Of a stretch of 64,000 bases of DNA, positions 15,635 through 24,725 are shown in pieces (within the stretch, counting starts at the first letter, position 1; the number at the start of each line of letters is the position of its first letter). The stretch comes from Synechococcus sp. UW105. GTDB lineage: Bacteria; Cyanobacteriota; Cyanobacteriia; PCC-6307; Cyanobiaceae. The translations under genes and the position numbers were made by a program. The stretch spans positions 186,001 to 250,000 of the forward strand of contig NZ_UCNN01000019.1 of NCBI RefSeq assembly GCF_900473935.1, in the 5' to 3' direction. Below the pieces are notes generated by a model. It was not told the DNA's origin, did no database searches, and was given only the letters and a program-made list of their open reading frames with translations.

Positions 15635-15778
15635 ATGTCTAGCAGTTCAAGCCTGAGCACGCGTCTTGCCGATGCCATCCTCGGCCAATGCGCACGCGTT
15701 GTTGCCTTGATCAATCCAGTGATTGTTGGATCTGGCTGTGCTGAGCCTTTGCTGCGGGCACTTCCGTCTTGCGTGTGA
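15635..15778 (+). CDS. possible 47-residue micro-protein
   Basis: An ATG at 15635 with GGTGGGC upstream opens a frame with a Ser-rich start and a hydrophobic middle (RVVALINPVIVGSG). The composition is acceptable but nothing else supports it. Confidence 0.3.
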   Translation: MSSSSSLSTRLADAILGQCARVVALINPVIVGSGCAEPLLRALPSCV

Positions 15779-15853
15779 ATCCTCTGGTCTGGATCGTCAG
15801 AGATCAGCAGACCTTGAGTTCTGATCCAACGGTTGTTGCCGCGTATGCCGGCC

Positions 15854-16219
15854 TTATTTGGAAAAACTTTCCAGCAGGCCATAGATGGCGTTGACGCGAT
15901 CGATGCGAGGGCAGGAACGACTCATGCCGTCGGAGAGTTCAACGATCATGGCCGTTACGAAGTAACCCGCTTGGTCATCTCTGAGATCAGGCATGTCCAT
16001 TGGGTTGATGCTGGCAGTGAGAAAGGCCTGCAGCATCATTGCTTCATCCAGATTTTTCATGCTGATCGATCGGCCTCCCTTGCAGGCAAGCGGGAGTAGC
16101 CCTTTCGCGAGCTCCGTTCCTACGGTGTTCAGTTGCCGTTCGCTGAATGCCTCAGCTGTTATGCCGGGTGTTGTCGCCAGCAACAGACATCCCATCAGGC
16201 TTGTGAAGCATTTGATCAT
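15854..16219 (-). CDS. exported hypothetical protein, about 121 residues
   Basis: The ATG at 16219 starts a clean signal peptide (MIKCFTSLMGCLLLATTPG, cleavage near ITAEA). The mature part has three or four Cys (LACKGG, SRSCPRID) that may form disulphides and a helical core. It resembles small secreted proteins of the cyanobacterial Rap1a/Tai-like kind in Cys spacing, but this is only a suggestion. It is isolated among lineage-specific genes. Confidence 0.6.
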   Translation of the reverse strand: MIKCFTSLMGCLLLATTPGITAEAFSERQLNTVGTELAKGLLPLACKGGRSISMKNLDEAMMLQAFLTASINPMDMPDLRDDQAGYFVTAMIVELSDGMSRSCPRIDRVNAIYGLLESFSK

Positions 16220-16796
16220 GACTGGGATGTGTGGTTCCGGCTTGCACCTTAGGGGCGTGGCCTGCGTCCAGCCCCTGTCCACAAGAGATCAAGAAACTGT
16301 TTTGATAACACCCTCATCGTGCCCTGCAGATGTCATCACCTAAGTACAGACTTTTTGGGATGAATGTAGTCATCAGTTCGGTGTTTGTTGTTCTCCATCG
16401 GCTGCTGCACTAAGCATTGGCCATGAGGGGCTCGCTTGGCTTTTGAGGTCATCAGTTGTCTTCGCGATCGAGCCCATGATCGAGCCCATGGTTGCCTGAT
16501 CATGTCTTTGTTTGTCGCTGTCTCTGCTGAGGCTCTGAGATCATGCTTGTTGTCGCCAACGCAGAGCAGCGCCATGGATCGAACCAATCGCAGCCGCACC
16601 AGCGCTTGTTGAGCACGCTTCCGTTCTGAGCCATGCTCCGCGTCTCCTTGCTGTTTGATGCGCTTGCGCCTTGAGGGGATGGGAATGGTGCGAAGCCTAT
16701 GCTTCTCTGGATGGCAGCAAGAATGAAAGGATCAAAACAGTTGATCGCTCTTTTGATTCTCGTTTTTTAGCCATCAGATTTAGCAGCTGTGAACGG
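16220..16796. other. intergenic, no confident gene
   Basis: A Lys/Arg/Gln-rich minus-strand frame at 16336-16599 lacks a good start and natural sequence. The stretch contains a short tandem copy of GATCGAGCCCAT near 16469-16492. No terminator-like hairpin was seen. Confidence 0.3.
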
Positions 16797-17219
16797 ATGA
16801 AGAAGAACAGGATATGGTTCGGACTTGTCTTTGCCGTGCTGCTTGCCACTGCTTGGAAATGTGGTTATGACTCGGCTACTTATACGCGTGGACAGGATTC
16901 ACATGAGCAACTTGAAGAGGTCGCTCAGGAAAGAATCGATCGCTGTTTAGTCCAGACCGGTGGGCGAATCCCGACGAAATACATCAATAGTCCTGATGAA
17001 CCAACGGTGCGGGAGTCGCCTTCAGATTGTCAAGGAATCGAGGCTCAGGTGATGAATGCCGTGATGGACAGGCAGATGGAACGATGTCAGAAGGCCCATG
17101 AACATCTACGAGAGATGTCTGCAAGACGTGATTCGGCCTCGTCAGATGAGATGACGCTGGCTTCGGAGCAGCAGATCAGAGAATGTGTCACCCATGTCAA
17201 AGACCTTTGGTACCAGTAG
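16797..17219 (+). CDS. membrane-anchored hypothetical protein with five Cys
   Basis: The start at 16797 yields MKKNRIWFGLVFAVLLATAW, an uncleaved anchor or signal, followed by a hydrophilic helical region with Cys at regular intervals (KCGYD, DRC, SDC, ERC, REC). The Cys pattern and acidic helices suggest a periplasmic disulphide-stabilised domain. No family recognised. The codon usage is AT-richer than the core genes around 20-60 kb. Confidence 0.6.
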   Translation: MKKNRIWFGLVFAVLLATAWKCGYDSATYTRGQDSHEQLEEVAQERIDRCLVQTGGRIPTKYINSPDEPTVRESPSDCQGIEAQVMNAVMDRQMERCQKAHEHLREMSARRDSASSDEMTLASEQQIRECVTHVKDLWYQ

Positions 17220-17331
17220 GCCTCCAAGGTTGTGGAGGCATTCAAGCCGCGCGCTCTTCTGAGGCGCGGTGTGAGCAGAATGTTGTGCGCTGGCCTGATC
17301 TGGCGCCGATTCATAGGCAAGGCGTCCTGGC

Positions 17332-17766
17332 CTATGGGTTCAGCCCGTCTAGTCCGTGCAGGACATGGGACACCTGGTCTGCATTCACCCATCGGATGCT
17401 CCCGTCATCGACATCGGCGATTTGAAAAAGGCTGTTCGCCCTGGGGTCCCTGGCACCTCCTTCGCAGAAGATGACTTGGCCCATCCACCAATCGCTGTTC
17501 CGGGGTTGGGCGGAGTCAGCCTGTTGATTCACGATGACGAAATCACCGGGCGTCACCGAGAGAAACAGGGGAGCTGCTCGATCGGCTGTGGGCCCCAAGG
17601 CGGCCGCAGCCTCTTTGGCGGACATAGAACGTTTGTACTGATTGGCTAGTTCTAGCGCTGCTCGCTGCTCTGGCAATCCGTTCGTCGGCAAGGAGTCCAA
17701 GTCTTTGCAGGCTGAGCACTCGAGATGTGGCAACTGATACGACATCACCAAGCCGGTCAGGGTCAT
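17332..17766 (-). CDS. DUF3104 family protein
   Basis: The C-terminal half matches the DUF3104 pattern known from marine picocyanobacteria: LFLSVTPGDFVIV, then NSDWWMGQVIFCEGGARDP and LFQIADVDDGSIRWVNADQV. It is a small beta barrel resembling an SH3 or PWWP-type fold. The N-terminal part has ECSAC and a helix. The start at 17766 is one of three in-frame ATGs (17874, 17745 are others). The function of the family is not known. The copy-B VCDxxHxC gene starts divergently 106 bases away. Confidence 0.75.
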   Translation of the reverse strand: MTLTGLVMSYQLPHLECSACKDLDSLPTNGLPEQRAALELANQYKRSMSAKEAAAALGPTADRAAPLFLSVTPGDFVIVNQQADSAQPRNSDWWMGQVIFCEGGARDPRANSLFQIADVDDGSIRWVNADQVSHVLHGLDGLNP

Positions 17767-17872
17767 GACAAGAGGAGTCCCGAGTCCTGCATGGCTTCGG
17801 GATGCGGCGTTGAGGGAGCCCCACATCTCTCTCCACTGCTGTCTGCTCTCTATCGCAAGTTGAACGCAAGCC

Positions 17873-18088
17873 ATGACGTCACCGAGTTGCCTGATCGCCC
17901 TGACTCCAAGAGGGTCCTCGATCCATCGAATGGGAGAGGGCGAATACCGCGTTTGCGACCAGGGCCACAACTGCCAATTGGTCTCTGGCCTCTACAAGGC
18001 TGAAGAGATCGTTCGAGAGCTTGAGCGCGGTTTTGGTTATCCGTATTCAACCAACTTTCATGCGCTGGAGCCTGACTCCTGCACATGA
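17873..18088 (+). CDS. VCDxxHxC micro-protein, copy B
   Basis: The 71-residue product shares with the gene at 1798 the order RGSSI, GEYRVCDQGHNC, SGLYKAEE and RELERG, and adds a C-terminal extension ending in CT. Conservation of the Cys-Asp-x-x-His-x-Cys core in two dispersed copies supports both as real genes. The core could bind metal or form a disulphide. It is divergent to DUF3104. Function unknown. Confidence 0.6.
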   Translation: MTSPSCLIALTPRGSSIHRMGEGEYRVCDQGHNCQLVSGLYKAEEIVRELERGFGYPYSTNFHALEPDSCT

Positions 18089-18224
18089 TCGAGTGCTCCT
18101 GCCGTTCCAAGCCAGCTGGAAAGGCAAGGGGGCAACGTTTCGATGCTGTTCTCCGTCTGGTTGTGAATCCAACAAACATTCCTTGTTGGCAGGGCGAAAC
18201 TCTTGCCCAATTCGCTTGTTGCGC

Positions 18225-18323
18225 ATGGAATTCGCGTTGACACTCCTGATGTCTCTCTTGTTTGCGTCGCTCTGTCTGCGTGCATCCGCTGCATTTGGTG
18301 ATCCTGACGATTCGCCTCTGTGA
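18225..18323 (+). CDS. 32-residue membrane peptide
   Basis: The peptide starts MEFALTLLMSLLFASLCL and ends AFGDPDDSPL. It is one hydrophobic helix followed by an acidic tail, roughly like PsbN but too short and without the PsbN consensus tail. It could also be a signal peptide remnant. Evidence is composition only. Confidence 0.4.
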   Translation: MEFALTLLMSLLFASLCLRASAAFGDPDDSPL

Positions 18324-18392
18324 CGTCTCGCTTCTGATCCAGCTTCTGATTTCTTTGAGGCACCACTACCACTGGTGTCTTCCAAAGAAAAA

Positions 18393-18412
18393 GCCTGCCT
18401 CTTTGGGCAGGC
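18393..18412 (-). terminator. intrinsic terminator facing left
   Basis: GCCTGCC and GGCAGGC form a 7-bp stem around a 6-base loop; on the minus strand it is followed by TTTTTC and TTT. No annotated minus-strand gene ends here, so it implies an unannotated transcript. Confidence 0.7.
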
Positions 18413-18604
18413 CGGGTGATGGGGTTTCCAAACTTACATCCGATGACCACTACATGCAGTGCTTTGGTCCTTGCTGGCGGGCTTCCAATTAAAAGTTCAC
18501 CAAAACCTTTAGAGCAGCTTTAGCTACACCATCCATAAGGTTCAGCTTGTACCATTCAAGCCATGTACCACATATGTGGCGCAGACAAGGGCCGGGTGAT
18601 GGGG
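18410..18604 (+). repeat. 15-base direct repeat, 180 bp apart
   Basis: GGCCGGGTGATGGGG occurs at 18410-18424 and 18590-18604, each adjacent to one of the two opposed terminators. Confidence 0.6.
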
Positions 18605-18620
18605 ATTACTTGGCTGATCT

Positions 18621-18647
18621 GACCGCTCCACAAGGGGCGGTCTTTTT
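18621..18647 (+). terminator. intrinsic terminator facing right
   Basis: GACCGC pairs with GCGGTC, extended by three further pairs including one wobble, with a 4-base loop and TTTTT. No plus-strand gene ends nearby, so it probably ends a small RNA. Confidence 0.75.
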
Positions 18648-18901
18648 GTCTGCGCCTGGCGCATTTATACCCAGCTCCATCGAGCAGGCAATGGGGTTGA
18701 TGGAGAAGGCGTCCAGCTGTTGAGCTGACACCAAGAACCTTGTTTTGCTCGGGGGCTTCACAGGGGGCGTCGTCGAGGTAATGCGAAAGGCTTTGTGATC
18801 CCTGCCAACGCCGAAGCAAGGTCAGGCAGAGGGGTGGGTGTTCTCTCCAGCGTGTGTCTTGCAGCCGTGGAGGTCATGCTCTGGAAAATAGACTGAGCCT
18901 T

Positions 18902-19390
18902 ATGGCAACTCAGAGATTTAGTCTCCACCCTTACTGGATAGAAGCCCTTCCTGATGACGAGAAGGTTCGGCTCTTTACGAATGTCTGTGGCTATCTGGAG
19001 GACAGTGGTGACTGTTTGGATCATTTCCATCCTCACCCGCGATGGAGTAGAGAGACCATCCTTGATTACATCAACAGACAATTCATCGAGGACTTCACCA
19101 AGGCCGCCGAAGCAGATATTGAAACAGGTGGAGATAAGGAGCGCCTGTTTCAATTCGTGGTGCTCCCCCAGTGTCGTCACCTCTTGCCCCAACCAGAAGA
19201 CAAGCCCTATCTAGAGGAAACTGGTCAGCTCACCCGCCACACAGGCCATCTAGTGACCTGCCTTGTCGTCCCCCATTTCTGGAGTCTGGACATCCCAGAG
19301 GACTGGAAAAAGGAATGGTTCCTGGACTTTTATCGGTTGGAAGAGGAGTGGATTGCAGGTGGTTTTTCTGCTGTAGGGATCGATGGGTAA
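18902..19390 (+). CDS. hypothetical soluble protein, 162 residues
   Basis: From the ATG at 18902 the product is rich in aromatics, His and acidic residues (HPYWIEALPDDEKVRLF; FHPHPRWSRETI; VPHFWSLDIPEDW; WFLDFYRLEEEW). The even spread of such residues is typical of a folded globular domain. No motif recognised. It converges with the 55-residue gene, with only 3 bases between the two stops. Confidence 0.65.
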   Translation: MATQRFSLHPYWIEALPDDEKVRLFTNVCGYLEDSGDCLDHFHPHPRWSRETILDYINRQFIEDFTKAAEADIETGGDKERLFQFVVLPQCRHLLPQPEDKPYLEETGQLTRHTGHLVTCLVVPHFWSLDIPEDWKKEWFLDFYRLEEEWIAGGFSAVGIDG

Positions 19391-19393
19391 GCG

Positions 19394-19561
19394 CTAGTCG
19401 TTAAGGTCTGTGAGGAGAAGCCGATTGTTTAATTCAAACTCTGTAAACAAGGCAGCGGCATCATGGTTCATCTTTTTCTGGGCAAGCTCTACAACTCTCT
19501 CTTGCCACCAATCAATGATCTCGTCGTGAAGTGGGGCATCCAGATGAATTAAGCTCGTCAT
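19394..19561 (-). CDS. small acidic hypothetical protein, 55 residues
   Basis: The frame from ATG 19561 to TAG 19394 encodes MTSLIHLDAPLHDEIIDWW and continues as amphipathic helices ending LLLTDLND. Composition is natural and there is no competing frame. Function unknown. Confidence 0.55.
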   Translation of the reverse strand: MTSLIHLDAPLHDEIIDWWQERVVELAQKKMNHDAAALFTEFELNNRLLLTDLND

Positions 19562-19704
19562 AGGGAAACTCCATATCTGCCAACCTATGTACTGGTGAGC
19601 ACTTGTCTACGGACCCTCACCGAACTTCATGAGCAAATGTAAAGGTTGCTGTCTGTGCCTGGTTGCCTGCGGTGGCTTCGGTTGGGCTAGTGAGTCTCGC
19701 TTTG

Positions 19705-19950
19705 TTATGGATATTGACTGTATTCAATACCTTCAACGGAGAACTCTTTTGCTAGTGAAAGAAGATTTCTCGCTTCATATTCGGATAGTTTGCATAAGTT
19801 GCTTGTCCACTTCTCCATGTTGATCTGTATTTCCTCGCCTTTGCAGTCTTCTGAAAATGTGTCGTACGCCTGGTGGAGCATGAGGCAGATGTCTTTCCTT
19901 GCCAACCATGGGTGAGCCTGTGCGATGCGGACGACTCGATTCGGTTTCAT
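19705..19950 (-). CDS. tandem small paralogue 1, 81 residues
   Basis: This product and the next one (20094-20333) are clearly homologous along their full length: RV.RI..AH.WL.R.DI.LML..AY..ISED-like block, ME.W....C.LSE, and NLL...KEF.VE. Both look like short all-helical soluble proteins. They are on the same strand, 143 bases apart, and so represent a local duplication. Family unknown. A Cys-rich plus-strand frame at 19629 overlaps it and was rejected. Confidence 0.65.
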   Translation of the reverse strand: MKPNRVVRIAQAHPWLARKDICLMLHQAYDTFSEDCKGEEIQINMEKWTSNLCKLSEYEARNLLSLAKEFSVEGIEYSQYP

Positions 19951-20093
19951 TGGCGATTGGTTCTATTCTTCTCTCATAACGGTTCTTTTGCTTGCTCTCT
20001 CCTGCAAATGACCTGCTCGCTGCTATCAAAAGACTTTGAGGTGAACTCTCTATCGCGTGCGGAGGTCTGTGCACATCAGTGCACTCGTCTTGT

Positions 20094-20333
20094 TTAGGAC
20101 TTGTCTGCGCGCTCCTCTACTGCAAACTCTTTCACTCGCGCCAGAAGGTTTTTCATGTTGTGTTCTGAGAGTCGACATGCACCTTCGATCCAGCTCTCCA
20201 TCTTCATCAATAACTCACCATCTTGGCTGTCTTCTGAGATGCCTCTGTAGGCGCACTCCAGCATGAGCACGATGTCTTGTCTCGGGAGCCAGCGATGCGC
20301 TAGGGAGATGCGGTCGACGCGGCTTAATTCCAT
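20094..20333 (-). CDS. tandem small paralogue 2, 79 residues
   Basis: Homologous to the gene at 19705-19950, with the sequence beginning MELSRVDRISLAHRWLPRQD. The strongest conservation is in the central LML..AY and the KEFAVEE end. Divergence between the copies shows the duplication is not recent. It has its own upstream spacer and may be separately transcribed. Function unknown. Confidence 0.65.
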   Translation of the reverse strand: MELSRVDRISLAHRWLPRQDIVLMLECAYRGISEDSQDGELLMKMESWIEGACRLSEHNMKNLLARVKEFAVEERADKS

Positions 20334-20519
20334 TCATCGGCAGTTTCGCTTCACTGTCATAAGTGGTTTCTGCCTTCCGTTGACACTCCAAATGAGTTGT
20401 TAATCGGTATCAAACGACTGAGGGGTCTTGGGGTGCTTGAGCTGCAGTCATGCACCCAATTGCTTTGAAGACTTTGCTGGAGCTCCCGTGCTGGGAGCAT
20501 CGCCTGATTGACCATTAAA

Positions 20520-20540
20520 AAGACCCCATGTTGGGGTCTT
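20520..20540 (-). terminator. intrinsic terminator after rpoD
   Basis: AAGACCCC and GGGGTCTT form an 8-bp stem with a 5-base loop; on the minus strand the stem runs into TTTTTAATGG. It lies about 115 bases beyond the sigma-factor stop. Confidence 0.8.
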
Positions 20541-20654
20541 GGCTTCAGCCTGAAAGGCGCTGGAACCTCGAAGAAGATCTTGAGGAGAGTTTGATGGTGA
20601 AGGTCAAATCCCCTCCCAAGCCCTTTGCTTTAAAGGGCTTGCAAGAAGCACTGT

Positions 20655-22073
20655 CTACTTGATGTATTCCTTCAGGACGCCGTTGCGATTTGGGTGACGC
20701 AATTTACGCAGCGCTTTGGCTTCGATCTGGCGGATCCTCTCGCGAGTGACATCGAAGATCTGGCCGATCTCCTCAAGGGTCTTCATCCGACCGTCATCCA
20801 GGCCATAGCGCAGGCGGAGCACGTCACGTTCGCGTGGACTGAGAGTGGCCAGCACTCCCTCAAGGTCCTCGCGGAGCAGGTTCTTGGCGACATCCTGCTC
20901 AGGGTTCTCAATGTCCGCTTCGATGAAGTCGCCGAGACGGGAGTCCTCTTCCTTGCCGATCGGAGTCTCGAGCGAGATGGGCAGCTGGGCGCTCTTGGCG
21001 ATGAACCGCAGCTTCTCGATGGTCATTTCCATCGACTCGGCAATCTCCTCCTCGGTCGGCTTGCGCCCGAACTCCTGACTGAGCACCTTGGTGGTTTTCT
21101 TGATCCGGGAGATCGTTTCATAGAGGTGCACCGGAAGACGGATCGTGCGGGACTGGTCGGCAATTGCACGGGTGATGGCCTGACGAATCCACCAGGTGGC
21201 GTAGGTGGAAAACTTGTAGCCCTTCTCGTGATCGAATTTCTCGGCAGCACGGATGAGGCCAAGGCTGCCTTCCTGAATCAGGTCCTGGAAGCTCAGGCCT
21301 CTGTTCATGTACTTCTTGGCAATCGACACCACCAGGCGCAGGTTCGACTGCACCATCTTTTCCTTGGCCCGGCGCCCCAGCATCAGCCGACGGCGGAAGC
21401 GAATCAGGGGCATTTCGACCAACGCCGCCCACTCTTTGTTGTCGGGTTCGCGGCCGTTGTCGCTTTCGAACTGGGCAGCGAGTTCCTCGAGGTAGAGCAG
21501 GTCGGCGATTTTCCGTGCCAGCTCGATCTCTTCATCCGGACGCAGTAGGCGAATGCGTCCGATCTCCTGGAGGTAGACCCGAATGGAGTCTTCGGTGTAG
21601 ACGCCTTTGGGCCCGATCTTGATGCTGGCCAGAGCCTTGGCCTTGGCATCCTTCTCGGCGCTCGATGGGGTGGCCGCAGCTGTGACAGCCTTGGCATCTG
21701 CAGCTTTTGTCGTTGCGGTGGCTGCTTTTGAGGCGGCAGCCTTGGTTGTTGTGGCTTTAGCGCTACTGGTCTTGGCGGCAGCCTTGGTGGCAGTGCCTTT
21801 GGTTGCTTTGGCGGCTTTGCTCTTGCCGTCCGCAGCGGCCAGAAGTTGGTCAGCGGCGGCTTTCAAGTCAGTTCCTACAGGGAGATCGGATGTTTTGCTT
21901 TTGCTGGAGCGGGTCTTGCCGTCAGCTTTGGTTTTGCTCTTGGCCTCTGCCTTGGCTGCACTGGCAGCTTTGACGACCTTGGATTTGCCGCGTGAGTCGG
22001 CCAGCATCATGATCGACGGCTTAGCAGCGGCTTTGGGCTTGGCCTGTGCTGTTTTGCTCGCAGCAGGACTCAT
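20655..22073 (-). CDS. rpoD: principal RNA polymerase sigma factor
   Basis: The conserved part has region 1.2 ([16 protein letters not shown]), region 2 with [21 protein letters not shown] for -10 recognition and melting, region 3 ([16 protein letters not shown]) and region 4.2 [14 protein letters not shown] for the -35 element. This is the group 1 factor of cyanobacteria (SigA). Residues about 1-145 are an extreme low-complexity Lys/Ala/Ser/Thr tail (repeats of TKAA and SKAA) of the kind seen in histone-like proteins. Monocistronic, divergent to priA. Confidence 0.95.
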   Translation of the reverse strand: MSPAASKTAQAKPKAAAKPSIMMLADSRGKSKVVKAASAAKAEAKSKTKADGKTRSSKSKTSDLPVGTDLKAAADQLLAAADGKSKAAKATKGTATKAAAKTSSAKATTTKAAASKAATATTKAADAKAVTAAATPSSAEKDAKAKALASIKIGPKGVYTEDSIRVYLQEIGRIRLLRPDEEIELARKIADLLYLEELAAQFESDNGREPDNKEWAALVEMPLIRFRRRLMLGRRAKEKMVQSNLRLVVSIAKKYMNRGLSFQDLIQEGSLGLIRAAEKFDHEKGYKFSTYATWWIRQAITRAIADQSRTIRLPVHLYETISRIKKTTKVLSQEFGRKPTEEEIAESMEMTIEKLRFIAKSAQLPISLETPIGKEEDSRLGDFIEADIENPEQDVAKNLLREDLEGVLATLSPRERDVLRLRYGLDDGRMKTLEEIGQIFDVTRERIRQIEAKALRKLRHPNRNGVLKEYIK

Positions 22074-22411
22074 AACGGCAGAAGGGGCAGCGGGGTTAGC
22101 AGTACGACACTCAAAAACCGGCTCGGTGGACGGTTGGTGAGCGATGACAAATGTTCAGGCGTTCTTCGGTACCGAGGAGAAGCGGTGACGCAACTGAATC
22201 AACAAGGTTTGACTGGATTCTTGGACCGATGCAGGGCTGTCAGGGGCTTTCTTAGACCGGTCGATCAACATTGGGATGGATCCCTTGCTCGAGCTTCGTG
22301 TCTTCCCTCTGGACGGAACTCTGCTTGGTTCCGACAACAGCGCAGTGCTGTCCAACTTCTTTATCTTAAAAAAAACTTGCGACACCTGCAACCCCACTGC
22401 AGCAGCAAGCG
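22074..22411. other. divergent promoter region between rpoD and priA
   Basis: No convincing gene is present. The stretch near 22365-22380 has a run of eight As after TTATCTT, which may be part of a promoter for priA. Frames seen on either strand are short and unnatural. Confidence 0.35.
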
Positions 22412-24700
22412 ATGGAGGCGATGGTGACAGCTAGGCAGGCAACCGCGCCGATCACTGAGGTGGATGTGTGGCTCGAGGCCGGCAGGGATGGTCGTGCTTT
22501 CAGCTATTGCGATCGTCACCAGCTCGGCATTGGCATCGGCGATCTCGTGCGCGTCACGCTGCGAGGTCGGCCCTTACAGGGATTGGTGGTGGCCTGTCGG
22601 GTGGTCACTTCAGAGACAATCGAACCAACGTTGCAGCCGGTTCAGGCTCTTGTACAAAGCGCAGCGGTGGATCCGATCTGGCGCCATTGGCTTGATGCCA
22701 TGGCCAAGCGCTGCCATACCAGTCCGTTCCGGATGCTCAAGGCTGCCTTGCCTCCCGGTTGGTTGGGTCAGCGACCTCGTCGGCAGGCGGCGGAGCGGCG
22801 GATGTGGTGGGTCCAGCCATGCGCGATCGAAACCGATAACGCGTCTTCAGCACAGCCGGAGTTGCCAGCACGTCAGAAAGAGCTGTGGGATGTGTTGATC
22901 ACAACGGGGGGGAGCTGGCAGCGGCAGTTGTTAGCGGAGGGCTTTAGTGGCTCTCTGGTTCAAGCCCTTGTGCAGCGTGGCCTTGTCCAGAGGGAGCAGC
23001 GTCCCTCCCCTGCTGCAGTAGTGAGCTCGCAAGTCAGTCCTGGTTCTGGAGCTGCGCTCGAGAGTCCACGCACGCTCACGGCGGAGCAGGAGCAGGTTGT
23101 GGAGGCATTCTCTTGTCAGCCTGAGGGTGGCGGAATGCTGCTGTGGGGGATCACCGGGTCAGGCAAGACCGAGGTGTATCTCCAGCTGGTGGCCAAAGAG
23201 CTGGAGGCTGGTCGCCATGCCTTGGTCCTCACTCCTGAAATCGGTCTGATTCCCCAACTGGTGGATCGCTGTCGTCGTCGCTTCGGTGCCCGGGTTGTTG
23301 AGTATCACAGCGGTTGCAGCGATCGGGAGCGAGTCCGTACCTGGCGTCGCAGCCTGGAAGCGGCGCAGCAGCAGAGTGCTCCCTTGGTGGTTGTGGGGAC
23401 CCGCTCGGCGGTGTTTCTTCCTCTCGATCCACTGGGTCTGATCGTGCTCGATGAAGAGCACGACAGTTCTTATAAGCAGGAGTCACCGATGCCCTGCTAT
23501 CACGCCCGTGATCTGGCTCTGGAGCGGGTGCGTGCTCTCGGCGGCCGGGTCCTGCTGGGCAGTGCCACGCCCTCGCTGGAGACCTGGACCCAGCTGTCAC
23601 CTGCAGGTCCTTTGGCCCTAGCGCGTTTGACGCGGCGAATCTCCTGCCAGGAACTGCCGCCTGTGCATGTCATCGACATGCGCGCGGAGCTGGCGGATGG
23701 TCATAAGCGTTTGATTAGCCGTGCCCTGATGGAGCGGCTAGCCCGTTTACGGGAGAACGGAGAGCAGGCTGTGGTGCTAGTGCCCAGGCGCGGCTATAGC
23801 AGTTTCCTCAGCTGCCGTAGCTGTGGAGAGGTGGTGCAGTGTCCTCACTGTGACGTGGCCCTCACCGTTCATGGCAGTCGCCCTGGACACCAGTGGTTGC
23901 GTTGTCATTGGTGTGACTATCGGGCCGAGATGGAGTCCAGTTGCAGCCATTGCGGCTCCCTGGCTTTCAAACCCTTCGGCGCCGGTACCCAGCGAGTGCT
24001 GGAACGTCTCTCCGAAGAATTGGAGGGATTGCGTTTGCTCCGCTTTGATCGTGACACCACCGGTGGCCGTGATGGCCACCGGCGTCTGCTCGAGCAGTTC
24101 GCCGCTGGCGAGGCTGACGTGCTTGTGGGCACTCAGATGCTTGCCAAGGGAATGGATCTGCCCCGCGTCACCCTGGCGGCTGTGCTGGCTGCGGACGGTC
24201 TGTTGCACCGACCGGATCTGCGCGCCGGTGAGCAATGCCTGCAATTGTTGCTTCAGCTGGCAGGGCGGGCAGGCCGTGGCGAGCGTCCGGGTCAGGTGTT
24301 GGTTCAAACCTATTCACCTGACCATCCGGTGATTCGCCATTTGGTGGATGGGCGCTACGAACGCTTCCTGGAGGAGGAAGTGGCTCTGCGCCGTGAAGCC
24401 GGTCTGGTGCCTTTTAGTCGCGCTTGCTTGTTGCGTCTTTCAGGCGAATCGGCATCGGCTACGGCCACAGCAGCGAGTCTGGTGGCCGAGTCTTTGCGCC
24501 CGCTTTGCAGCGCGGCAGGTTGGTGGCTGCTCGGGCCTGCACCGGCACCGGTGGCCCGGGTGGCGGGTCGCAGTCGCTGGCAACTGCTGCTTCATGGTCC
24601 TGCCGGTAGTGATTTGCCCCTCCCTCCCGGCTCTGCCCTTTGGGATGCTCTTCCCGCTGATGTGGCGCTTGCGGTGGATCCAGATCCTCTTCAACTCTGA
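22412..24700 (+). CDS. priA: primosomal replication helicase PriA
   Basis: The 762-residue product restarts stalled replication forks. It has the N-terminal DNA-binding domain, Walker A GITGSGKTE near residue 247, the DEEH Walker B box, ATP-helicase motifs RRGYSS, GTQMLAKGMD and QLAGRAGR, and a zinc-binding insertion with CRSCGEVVQCPHC and CHWCDY...CSHC (about residues 467-515). ATG 22412 and ATG 22421 are both possible starts. It converges on the DUF3153 gene. Confidence 0.95.
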   Translation: MEAMVTARQATAPITEVDVWLEAGRDGRAFSYCDRHQLGIGIGDLVRVTLRGRPLQGLVVACRVVTSETIEPTLQPVQALVQSAAVDPIWRHWLDAMAKRCHTSPFRMLKAALPPGWLGQRPRRQAAERRMWWVQPCAIETDNASSAQPELPARQKELWDVLITTGGSWQRQLLAEGFSGSLVQALVQRGLVQREQRPSPAAVVSSQVSPGSGAALESPRTLTAEQEQVVEAFSCQPEGGGMLLWGITGSGKTEVYLQLVAKELEAGRHALVLTPEIGLIPQLVDRCRRRFGARVVEYHSGCSDRERVRTWRRSLEAAQQQSAPLVVVGTRSAVFLPLDPLGLIVLDEEHDSSYKQESPMPCYHARDLALERVRALGGRVLLGSATPSLETWTQLSPAGPLALARLTRRISCQELPPVHVIDMRAELADGHKRLISRALMERLARLRENGEQAVVLVPRRGYSSFLSCRSCGEVVQCPHCDVALTVHGSRPGHQWLRCHWCDYRAEMESSCSHCGSLAFKPFGAGTQRVLERLSEELEGLRLLRFDRDTTGGRDGHRRLLEQFAAGEADVLVGTQMLAKGMDLPRVTLAAVLAADGLLHRPDLRAGEQCLQLLLQLAGRAGRGERPGQVLVQTYSPDHPVIRHLVDGRYERFLEEEVALRREAGLVPFSRACLLRLSGESASATATAASLVAESLRPLCSAAGWWLLGPAPAPVARVAGRSRWQLLLHGPAGSDLPLPPGSALWDALPADVALAVDPDPLQL

Positions 24701-24725
24701 GCCTGCAATGGCGGTTGTTGGATGC

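Larger units (their letters stand above)
18324..18901. other. AT-richer non-coding island, candidate small RNA locus
   Basis: This stretch contains two opposed intrinsic terminators, a 15-base direct repeat and a minus-strand frame (stop at 18489) that encodes a natural-looking amphipathic segment WYKLNLMDGVAKAALKVLV but has no ATG, GTG or TTG except an internal ATG at 18536 giving 15 residues. Two transcripts running outward, or one short RNA ending at 18648, would fit. Confidence 0.4.

Noticed and set aside
18225-18323. psbN as a name for the 32-residue membrane peptide
   Set aside because: The tail does not match the PsbN consensus and the protein is too short.
19629-19823. Cys-rich plus-strand micro-ORF starting MSKCKGCCLCLVAC
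   Set aside because: It overlaps the tandem paralogue on the other strand, which has a homologue; the latter half is unnatural.
20694-21548. 284-residue open frame on the plus strand
   Set aside because: It is the antisense of rpoD; the minus-strand sigma motifs are unmistakable.
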